From assembly GCA_937952155.1 (NCBI GenBank), contig CALFYH010000009.1, positions 1 through 15,405 of the forward strand: 15,405 nt of DNA, given 5' to 3'. Position 1 is the first letter of the stretch; each line of letters opens with the position of its first letter. The notes under the pieces are model-generated. The model did not search any database. It was not told the origin of the DNA and was given only the letters and a program-made list of their open reading frames with translations. Positions 1 through 9,900 of the stretch are shown in pieces. The position numbers were made by a program, and so were the translations under genes. This DNA is from an uncultured Saprospiraceae bacterium (lineage in GTDB: Bacteria > Bacteroidota > Bacteroidia > Chitinophagales > Saprospiraceae).

Positions 1-7
1 GAAGGAA

Positions 8-67
8 TGACTTCATTATTTGGTTCTCCCTCTTCAGGGGAGATAGAGGGGTAAAATAATGAAGTCA
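8..67. repeat. Nested inverted repeat, possible terminator of an upstream gene
   Basis: A 14-base arm at 8-21 (TGACTTCATTATTT) is perfectly complementary to 54-67 (AAATAATGAAGTCA). The 32 bases between them hold further pairings: CCCTCT at 28-33 with AGAGGG at 45-50, or alternatively CTCCC at 26-30 with GGGAG at 38-42. The transcript could therefore fold as a long stem with a G+C-rich inner hairpin. A terminator for a gene left of the window is the simplest reading, but there is no clean T-run after the stem. A dispersed intergenic palindrome is the alternative. The structure is seen directly; the function is inferred. Confidence 0.55.
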
Positions 68-449
68 ATTGGGAAATTTGTTATACACACGATAAATAGC
101 TTATTATACAATTATTTCAGGATGAATTGCTAATTGATCACTCGTAAATAAAGTTATAGCCGGGTAATTCAGGATAGATTATTATTTAATGGCGGATTGT
201 AGTGATTTTTGTCCAATTGAACAAAAATAATGTTATAGTTAACAAAATAAGGGCACTTGTTAACATTTAGTTTAATATTAAAAGGGGTGTAATTAACTTG
301 CATTGCAATTTACGGTATAATTCCACCTTACAATAAAAAAAACACTAAGTAATCTGGGATTACAATATAAAGACACAGAAAAGTATCAAAATGAAGAAAG
401 TGCTATAATTCATTTTTGTTACAAACCATTAATAGTTTACTATATAAAT
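68..449. other. AT-rich intergenic region without a recognisable gene
   Basis: This stretch is very AT-rich, with frequent stops in all frames and no protein-like translation. I found no tRNA-like fold and no clear Bacteroidota promoter (TTTG, about 20 bases, TAnnTTTG). The only notable structures are the inverted repeat at 238-264 and a short palindrome, TTTAATATTAAA, at 271-282, which could be chance in such DNA. Confidence 0.6.
238..264. repeat. Small inverted repeat GTTAACAA-N11-TTGTTAAC
   Basis: GTTAACAA at 238-245 is perfectly mirrored by TTGTTAAC at 257-264, with 11 bases between. The arms lie 19 bases apart start to start, roughly two helical turns, as in binding sites of dimeric regulators. 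It sits about 500 bases upstream of the giant gene. The arms are AT-rich and GTTAAC is itself a palindrome, so chance occurrence is a real possibility. Confidence 0.25.
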
Positions 450-632
450 ATGATACACCTGACAATAACTGATTCTAATCAACTTGATGAACATTGCTTC
501 AAGAATACTATAGTGAGTAATTGCATCAAGTCGGGCGGAAGTAATCTAGACATTGATAATTGTTCATTACCGGCTATTCCGTCGGAAGGTATTAAACCGA
601 CCATTTTCAGTAATGATGAAAACAATAATTAA
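450..632 (+). CDS. Doubtful small ORF, 60 codons, unrecognised
   Basis: An ATG-started frame of 60 codons ends in TAA 130 bases before the giant gene. The predicted peptide is polar and soluble, with three cysteines and an Asn/Asp-rich end (NDENNN). It has no signal peptide, membrane segment or motif I recognise. No ribosome binding site is visible, although Bacteroidota genes often lack one. The frame stays open upstream to a stop at 318-320, with no better start. It lies in otherwise non-coding DNA, so it is not a shadow of another gene, but a chance ORF or a decayed fragment is at least as likely as a real small protein. Confidence 0.2.
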   Translation: MIHLTITDSNQLDEHCFKNTIVSNCIKSGGSNLDIDNCSLPAIPSEGIKPTIFSNDENNN

Positions 633-762
633 TGCCACAAAGTATAAGACATGTTTTAGAAATAACGATTTCTGGAAATCCACAATCAAAGAATATGTAA
701 ATTAATATAAAACCCAAGTTGATAAAAACATTACAATAATCCGACACACAAAACCCTTGCAA

Positions 763-909
763 ATGAAAAAGGCACATTTTTACAACACTTTATCACAGTT
801 TCCAATTATTTTCCGATTTCCTTTTATTGCTTCTCGCATCTCGGGACTGAAGACATTAAGCTTTCTTTTATTGTTAGTGATGTCATTCTGGAATGGGAAG
901 CTGGTAGGG
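763..909 (+). other. Signal peptide with long N-region
   Basis: Residues 1-49. A basic start (MKK) is followed by a long n-region with a first hydrophobic patch (about 13-23, FPIIFRFPFIA), then the main hydrophobic core LSFLLLLVMSFW (32-43). Cleavage probably falls before or after Q50 (VGQ-TTWYV). No cysteine is present, so this is not a lipoprotein signal. At nearly 50 residues it is longer than a usual Sec signal. Confidence 0.8.
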
Positions 910-3900
910 CAGACCACCTGGTACGTAAACGACAATTCACTTACGGGTGATGTTTATACCTCTGCTGTGGGAAACGATGCTAATGCCGGAACGGCTGCAG
1001 CACCTTTCCTTACAATTGCAAAAGCGGTAACTTCTGCTGTTGATGGAGATATTATTAAGGTGGATGCCGGGAGTTATAATCCAAATGCTTTAGTGATTTC
1101 TAAAACATTGTTATTTGAAGGGACAAATGCTGGTATTCATCCGGCAGTAGGTACTCATCCCAGTGCTACAGTTGGAACTAGAAATGCAGAGTCTCAATTT
1201 AATAGAAATGGTATAACCTTTAGACTTAATGCTGATAATATTAAGTTTGATGGATTCGAATTTATTGGGACAGGGGGCAGAATTATAGATGTTTTAAGTA
1301 CACAATCAGCAAAAGGATTCCATTTAACCAATTCAATTATTACTGATGCTACTTCTGCTTCTGGAGTGGGTAAAATTCAATTCGCTAGTGCTGGAAATAA
1401 TGATAATTTGCTTTTTGACTATAATCTATTTAATGATGGAACCAATCATACTATTTATTTAGGAGGGAATGGTTCTTATAATAATGTTACTTTACAGTAT
1501 AATCTGTTTAAATCTAAAACCAATAGTTTCTTTTGGGCAAATTCTACTGCATTAACAGGAGGGATAATCGATCATAATGAATTTGATGGAGTTGCTGGAA
1601 CTAAAAATAATAATATTAATATAGGTCAGGCAGGAAATTTGCAAATTTCAAGCAATTGGTTTCATGGTATTAACTATACTGCAATTCAATGTGGAATAGT
1701 TAATGGGTCTATTACAAGTAATATATTTGAAAATTATACCGGAGCTCCTGGCTCTGCCCAAATTCAACTTTGGGGAGGAGAATGGGGAACTGCTGTTTCA
1801 AGCAATGTTACTATTGAGAATAATGAATTTAAATATAATAATGATGCTGCTAATCCTGTAACGGCAATTCGGTTAAGAGGAACAGGAGCAATAGATGGAA
1901 CTACGATTCACGTTCATGACAATTCTTTTTTAGATGGTGGTGTTCATAGTGGAGCTTATGCTGTACTTCATCAAGGAGATCAGACAAAATCGGTAGATGC
2001 TACTTGTAACTGGTATGCTACAATTAGTACACCTTTGGTGTATGATGCACCTAGTTTAAGTGGACCGGTGACGTTTATGCCATTATTGACAACTGGAACA
2101 GATAATGATAGCGGTTTATTTGGGTTTCAGCCCGTTCCAAATTCTTGTAGCTGTCCAGGTGGTACAGTAACGAATACCACAACTTTAAAAACTTTCTGTA
2201 CCATCCAAGCCGCAATAGATGATGCACAGACACTGGCCGGTCATACTATTACAGTAAGTGCGGGTACATACAATGAAGAAATCACCGTCAATAAACGACT
2301 AACAATCATTGGTGCCGGATCTGGTTCTAATCCTTCGACCAATACAGTTATCCAAGGTTCTACACTTAATGTGCCTGTAGTAAAAATCAGAACCGGTGGT
2401 TTAAGTGTCTCTGATAGAGCAACTATAAAAGACGTTTATGTCACTACTAATGCGTCCAACACCATATCATGGATTGGAGGCATCGAAATTGATGCTTCTA
2501 ATAATAACCCTTTAGGACATATTACCTTGGAGAACGTTACAGTGGCAAATTGTCTTGGAAAGACCACTGGAGTTCATTTTAAGGGAGTAAGTGCTACAGG
2601 GGTTTCTACAGATATTATTTCTGATGTTAAGATTATCAATAGTTTAATTACCAATAATCAGTATGGAATTTCTGCACGCCACACTCAGGTGCATGGTTTG
2701 GAAATTCTTGGTGGATCGGGTAGAACAGTCATCTCTGAAAACAGAAGAGCAGGGATGTTAATTTATGGAGTGGATAATGGTTCTGGATTTTCAAATCAAT
2801 TTGATGATTTTGTTTTGAACAAAGTTGATTTTAATCATAATAATACTAGTGGAGATTTAGATGCAGGTAATGGAGACATTTTCTTCTTAGGCTTTAATGG
2901 AGATTTGGATGTGGACGATGTAGTAATTACTATGGGAAATACGGCAGTGGCTAGTCCATATTATATCGGTTTTGGTATCAATGGTAAATATTTGGGAGGT
3001 ACTGAGCCTGCCGGAAATATGACATTTAAAAATATGCAATTAAATGACTATTCCGGTGCACAGCAACATCCACGCGCCTTGATGGGAATCTGGACATTTA
3101 GTAATCTTAATGCAGGAGTAGAGCTTGACGGTGTCGAGTTTAATGGTACCGGCGCATCTCAGGGAGCCTTATCCTTGAGTGGATTATATGGGACAACTCC
3201 TTTAGTAATAAAAAATTCTAAATTCGCAGGATTGTCCAGTTATGTGGTTGCTCCTGCCAATCAGATAACAGATATTCGTAGTGTTGGTTCTTACGTACCT
3301 GTTGATGCAACCAATAATAATACATTCACAGGCACTTCAGATAATTATGACATTGAGGACAGGATCATTCATAAAATTGACAATGCTTCCTACGGGCTGG
3401 TTACATGGGTAGCAACTAATCGCTACGTGACACCCAATTCGTATCTGCCAAATATAACAACAACCCCTGATGTTCAGCGAGGTGTTGGTGCAGCTTCTAA
3501 TGGCGATATAGTGCATATTGAAGCCGGTGCCTATACAGGAAATGTGGATGCTACTGCTAAGACAGTTACATTGTCTCCGGGTGCAAGTCCGGCATGTGTC
3601 ACAATCAATGGCAACGTAAGTCTGAATGGTGGAGATGTAATGTACATTGAAGCGGATAATACCACAGCTTGTACAGGTTACGACCAGTTTATTGTAAATG
3701 GTTCGGTTTCTTTAGGAGGTGCCACATTGGATTTAACATTGGGCTATACCCCGGCTTTGGGTGACAGCTATACCATAATTAACAATGATGGGGCGGATGC
3801 TGTAGTAGGACAGTTTGCACAAGGTGCTGCTATCACTGTTTTAGGTTATACATTTAGTATTAATTATGCCGGTGGCGATGGCAATGATGTAGTGTTAACG

Positions 3901-6900
3901 AGATGTTCCGGAGGAGTACAGAATACAAATACCGGAGAAACATTCTGCACCATCCAGTCTGCAATAGATGATGCACAGACATTGGGTGGTCATACTATTA
4001 CAGTAAGTGCGGGCACATACAATGAAGATGTTAATGTTACCAAGTCAGTAACAATAAGTGGTGCAGATGCTTCAACTACCATAGTCAGTGGTCCTAAAGG
4101 AGGGGGCAATGCTACATTTAGAGTCTCTGCATCTGGAGTTATCATCGAAAACTTTACAATAACAAGAGATGGCAATAATACAACTGACTGGAATGATCCG
4201 ACATTGAACAGTGCCGGAGTGGCAATCCAAAGTCAAGGTAATACAGCAACGATAAGATACAATATTATCACCGGTAACAGGACAGGGATAGATGTTAATA
4301 ATGCCAATGGCAATACAATTACAGAAAACCAAATAGACTTTAACCGTACTGGATTATTGTTCCGCAATCAAACGGACAATACGACGATGACGAATAATTT
4401 TATACGAGACAACTGGACGGTGGGTGTCTTGTTTATTGATGCGAGTGGTGGTTCCAATAGTCCGTTACAACAAGCGCTTAATTCAAACTTCAACGACAAT
4501 AACATCTCAGGTAACTGGTATGGAGATATCGTAGATCGCCAGAACGGCGGATCATTGCCACCTCCTGGTAGCAATATGAAGAATTTTGAGTGTAATTGGT
4601 ACGGAGTTACTTCACCAGTAGTATCTACTGTTAATAGCGCAGAGCCAGGTTATGCAGGTCAAATTCCTGTTGCATATGGAGGAACAGCGACAAATCCTGG
4701 CAGTGCACCAAATATATTAGGTCCGGCATCTGCTAATTTTGATTATATTTCTTGGTTAGTAAATGGCACAGACAATGCACCTGCAGTGGGCTTCCAACCT
4801 GTCCCGGGATCATGTAGCGGCACACCGGTGGATATCACATCGGCAACACCAGATGATATCATTTGTGGGGAGACGACCGGATCGATTAATGTATCATGGA
4901 CGGGAGGCACCAGTCCTTATAACATTGCATGGACAGGAGGATCAGCCACAGGAGTGACATCACCATACATTATCACCGGTCTTGCGGCAGGCACATACGG
5001 CATCACCGTAACGGATGCCAATGGATCTACGGACACAGACAATGCGACCATAAATTATTACCCGATAACGAACCTCACACAAAACACCACCTTTGCAGAT
5101 ATACAACCGGCAGTCAATGCGGCCAATGATGGCGATGTAATAGAGATTTGTGCAGGTACATATGCACTAAATGCGCCGGTGACGATTACAAAGAAAATCA
5201 CGTTACAAGGACAAGGTACATTGAGCTCAATAGTAGAACTATCATCATCGTGGTTCAATGTTAATGGAGTAGATGCATTTTTCTGTAACTCATCAGATGT
5301 AACCATTCAGAACATACATTTCAAGGTAGTAGGAAAGGGCCAGGGCAATTTGGTATCTATCTACCATTCGAATACACATATACTGAACAACAAGTTTTCA
5401 GGCGAGTACGTATTTGGAGATCCAGAGGTAACGAGAGCTACAGTATGGTCAGCCAATCCAATGACAGGCATCGTGATGGATGGTAATATCATTGAATCAC
5501 TTCGACAGCCGGGTTATCTGAGCAATGGATCAGGCACGATCAGTAATAATACAGTTAATAATACCCGTGGGTGGGTAATCGAAGGAGTAGGTACTTTAAG
5601 TTATACGGGAAATATCTTTGGTACTAATACATCACATATCACGATATTAAATACCGCATCGAATATTAGTGGATTGACAATCAGCAATAATGATTTGTCA
5701 GGCACAGTAACAGACTGGGCAATAGATAACCGAACGACAGGCATAGCGAGTGCAGAGTGTAACTGGTATGGTACGACAAGTTCCAGTGGAGTAGCATCTA
5801 AGATTACCGGCAATGTAGATTATACACCATGGCTTACCAATGGCACAGACAATGCACCTGCAGTGGGCTTCCAGCCTGTTCCGGGAGCATGTACCGGTAC
5901 ACCGGTAGTTATCTCATCAACCACACCGTCAGCAGCCTCATGTGTAAATAATGATGGCCAAATAGCCGTAGTGCTAGCAGGCGGTACAGCATCTTATACC
6001 ATCGCATGGTCAGGGCCAGCTACTGGTAGTGCTACCTCTGGAAATGTAAATTATACTATATCTGGTCTTGCGGCTGGAGCGTATAATATCACCGTTACCG
6101 ATGCCAATGGCTCTACAGCCACTACAGCAACGGTGACCGTAGGATACCATCCGGTGACAAACTTAACTACGTTAGCTACTTATGCAACTATCCAAGGTGC
6201 GGTAACTGTAGCTACAGCAGGAGATGTGATTGAGATTTGTAATGGTACTTACAACGAAAGAGTAACTATCGACAAATCTTTAACCCTCCAAGGACAAAGT
6301 GAAGCCGGTGTTATTTTAGACGGTACCGGATTGAGTGGTACAGGTAGTGGTATTAAAATCAATAGCAATGTTACCAGTGTAACGATTCAAAAAATGACCA
6401 TTCAAAACTATACCGGTTCTACACCTAATGGATCAGCCGGGATATATGCCAATGGAAGTAATGATGGCTTTACAGCAGATCATTTAACGGTTAAAAATAA
6501 TGTGAGTGCCAGTGGTATATATGCCAATGGACCAGTCGATGGTTTTGAAGTAACCAACTCAACTGTTTCCGGTCATGGTCCAGGAGCAAGAGGTATCGTT
6601 ATTTGGAATGGATTTAAACAAAATATTACTATTTCAAATAATGCGGTTAGTAATAATAATTGTTGCGGTATCGAGTTGCAAGATGGCTCAGCCTCAGGAG
6701 TAACCATTAGTGATAATATACTATTAGGAAATGGTGATAACGGCATTAGCGTAGTGGGTCTCACATCAGGAGCAGGAGCTAATGTTATCAGTGGTAATTT
6801 CCTTCAAGATAACGGTCGATTTGGTATTGAAATCAAAAACCCAATGGGTACCGGCTTGGATAATGGTGATGGCTCTATTGTGGTTGAAAATAATACGGTC

Positions 6901-9900
6901 GAATTGACAGCACTTTATGTGTTGGGGTCACCAGAATTAAGAGACCGTGCAGGGATAGCCGTATTCAGACGCTCTCCTATCTTTTCTGATGGTAATCCAA
7001 ATATGCCACAAGGGGTAATTGTTAGAAATAATACAGTAGAAGGCTATAAGCAACCTTCCAATTCTGAAGGTTTTGGTATTGTTGCCGAAGGTCAAGGGCA
7101 TATTATTACAAATAATACTTTGAATAGAAATGATGTAGGTTTGCAATTCCAAATGGGCCATACGCCATACACAGGAAGTGGTGGTATTCCAGATGCTGGT
7201 GATCAAAGTAATATTGCTGATCAATATTTTGGTAGAGGTAATGCTCCACAATCTTGTGGATTAGTTGATGGCGGACAAACCAATGGCTCTGGACTCCTTG
7301 CTAATGGAACAGACTTCCGTATCGTAGGTTTTGGTGCCAATTTTGTTCAGTTAAACGGCAGAAAGGTAGAAAACACAAACACCGGAATGGCATATTGTTC
7401 AATCCAACAAGCTATTGATGATAATCCTACCCTCAATGGTCATACTATTGAAGTTAGTGCCGGCACTTATGTTGAAAATGTAGTGGTTGGTAAATCGGTT
7501 TCGATATTGGGTCCGAATGCCACAATTGATCCATGCACCGGAACTAGAGGTGCTGAGGCTATAGTAGTCCCATCAACTTCCGCCATCAGTTCTGGCGAAA
7601 TTTTTCATGTGGCAGCATCTAATGTAACTATTGCTGGATTGACAATAGATGGTGACAATACTTTAATATCTTCAGGATTTTCAAGTACCAATGGAGCAGA
7701 TATTGATGCAGCTGAAGGTATTACTGTATATGAGAATAATATAAGTAATCTTACGGTTCAAAATAATTTTATCCAGAATTTATCTTATTTTGGAGTTAGC
7801 CTTTTTGGAGCTAATTATAGTGCCCCTGAAACTCATGGACATGTAGTTTCAAATAACCTAATCAGAAATATGGGTACCTATGATGCATTATCTGGTATAG
7901 CCAACTGGGGAGGTGGAATTTTGTTGTACAATAGTCAATATTCACATGTATATGAAAACTGTATCGAGAATGCTCGTATCGGTATCCAGACAGGTAATTT
8001 CCAAAAAGTAAATTCAGGTTCTACTGATTTCCAATTAATCGAGAACAACACAATTGAAGCGAGAGCGCTGGGTATCTTCTACAACTTACACAATTATTCA
8101 CCATTCACGATAAAGGACAATACCATTACTGCCCTTTTCAATTCGGATGAGTTGCCAGCGAGCACTAAGTCTTGGAAAGGACTTTTGATAGCATCACTGG
8201 GTAATAATATGGGCTTGAGCAATATAGTAAATAACTCAGTTGATGGTATTGGATTGACCAATGCATGGACTAGAGGCTCAGAAGGTATTAATGTATGGAA
8301 TGTCACCAATACTGCTCGTCCTATTATTACAGAAGGAACTTTAACTAATGTGGACAAAGGTATTTTTGTCAACAATTTTGAAGGGTACAATTCAGATGGC
8401 TCATATGGATCATATGCAGATATAAGCAAAGTAACTGTTTCCAATGCGGATGAAGGTATCGTAGTTTATGATAGCCCCAATAGTACCAGCCACAGTTCAG
8501 TCAATGCTATGGCAATAAATAACTATATCTCGGCTGATACGGGCATACGATTAGGAGAAACGGCATCAGGAACGGTTAACGGTACATTTAATGAGAACCA
8601 TATTACTGGCTTTACCACCTATGCAATTAATAGCACAGTAAGCAATACTGTCGATGCTACCTGCAACTGGTATGGAACCACTAGCAGCAATGCCATAGCA
8701 GCCGCAATAACAGGTACTGTGAATTACATATTATGGTTGACCAGTGGAACAGACGATCAACCAAGCACATCAGGCTTCCAGCCATTACCTACAGCATGTA
8801 GCGGCACGCCTGTCGAAATTACTTCAACTACACCATCGCCTGAGACTTGTACACATGACAATGGCTCGATAACCATAGTTTATAGTGGTGGAACAGCCGA
8901 TTATACGATAGCATGGAGTGGACCTGAGTCAGGTAGCGCCGTGACTTCGGCTAATAGCTATACAATACCTACACTCGTCGCAGGAAATTATGTAATTACT
9001 ATTACAGATGTAAACGGTTCTTCAGTGACGACAACAGTGGCAGTGGAATACCACCCGGTGACCAATCAGACTACGTCATCAACTTACGCAACTATTCAGG
9101 CAGCGATTGATGCTGCTACAGCGGGAGATGAAATCGATGTGTGTGCGGGAACGTATGTAGAGCATATAAAAATAGATAAAGCGATATCTTTATTAGGTCC
9201 GAATGCCACGATCGGTGCATGTAGCGGAACAAGAGTACCAGAAGCAATCATCTATCCACCGGTATCTGATATAGCCTATAATACTGATGATGGAGCATTG
9301 ATTGATGTACAGGCATCAAATGTTACTATCAGTGGATTTTTACTAAATGGGGATAATCCTGATATTACAACCGGCTTTACTAGTACTAATGGTGCAGATA
9401 TAGATGCCGCAAGCGGTATAGTGCGATACAGTACAGGAGACAATCTGGTAGTTACGAATAATATCATACAAAACCTATCCTATTTTGGAGTTACACTGTA
9501 TGATTACCCTGCCGGTGTTCCATCTGCAGGAAATATAATAGCAAACAACAAGATTCAGGATTTGGGTACGTATGACGCAGGGTCCGGAATTGATTATTGG
9601 GGTGGCGGTGTATTACTATATAATAACCAATATACCTATGTTCATGATAATTGTATGACCAATGTTAGAACAGGCATACAAACCGGAAATTATTCGAAGG
9701 CCAACCCAGGTACTTCAAACGATCAGTTGATTACAAATAATATTATGGCAGTACGCCGACGTGGTATATTCCACAATCTGGCGTATAGTAATGCCTCAGC
9801 ATATACCTTGTCCAATAATACGATTACCGGATTGATGGATAGCCACGAGACAGTGTGGGACGGCATTTTGTTATCTTCACTTTCAGTTCCTTCCACCACA

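Larger units (their letters stand above)
3907..4827 (+). other. Beta-helix module 3
   Basis: Residues 1049-1355. It opens with the linker VQNTNTG, then TFCTIQSAIDDAQ and GHTITVSAGTYNED. Asn-rich rungs follow (IRYNIITGN, ITENQIDFN, MTNNFIRDN). Closing motif: CNWYG at residue 1277 and final cysteine at 1351. The gap between them is 74 residues, about 30 more than in other copies, because of an insertion rich in Gly/Pro/Ala. A SprB-like repeat follows directly. Confidence 0.85.
5056..5904 (+). other. Beta-helix module 4
   Basis: Residues 1432-1714. The post-SprB opening is YYPITNLTQNTTFADIQPAV, then GDVIEICAGTYA and ITKKITLQGQG. Rungs include VTIQNIHFKV, HILNNKFSG and GLTISNNDLSG. It closes with CNWYG at residue 1666, NGTDNAP and GFQPVPGAC (1710). 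This is the shortest complete helix module of the set. Confidence 0.85.

Noticed and set aside
271..282. 12-base palindrome TTTAATATTAAA
   Set aside because: It consists only of A and T in very AT-rich DNA, so it is likely by chance.
632..700. 22-codon ORF overlapping the stop of the 450-632 ORF
   Set aside because: It is too short, has no motif or ribosome binding site, and shows no sign of coding.
633..762. Promoter of the giant gene
   Set aside because: I looked for the Bacteroidota pattern TTTG-N19-21-TAnnTTTG and for sigma-70-like boxes and found no convincing pair with correct spacing.
4763..5129. Two short plus-strand ORFs in another frame
   Set aside because: They overlap the SprB region of the giant gene. 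Their translations are rich in His/Arg/Gln without any domain, as expected for a shifted reading of GC-richer DNA.
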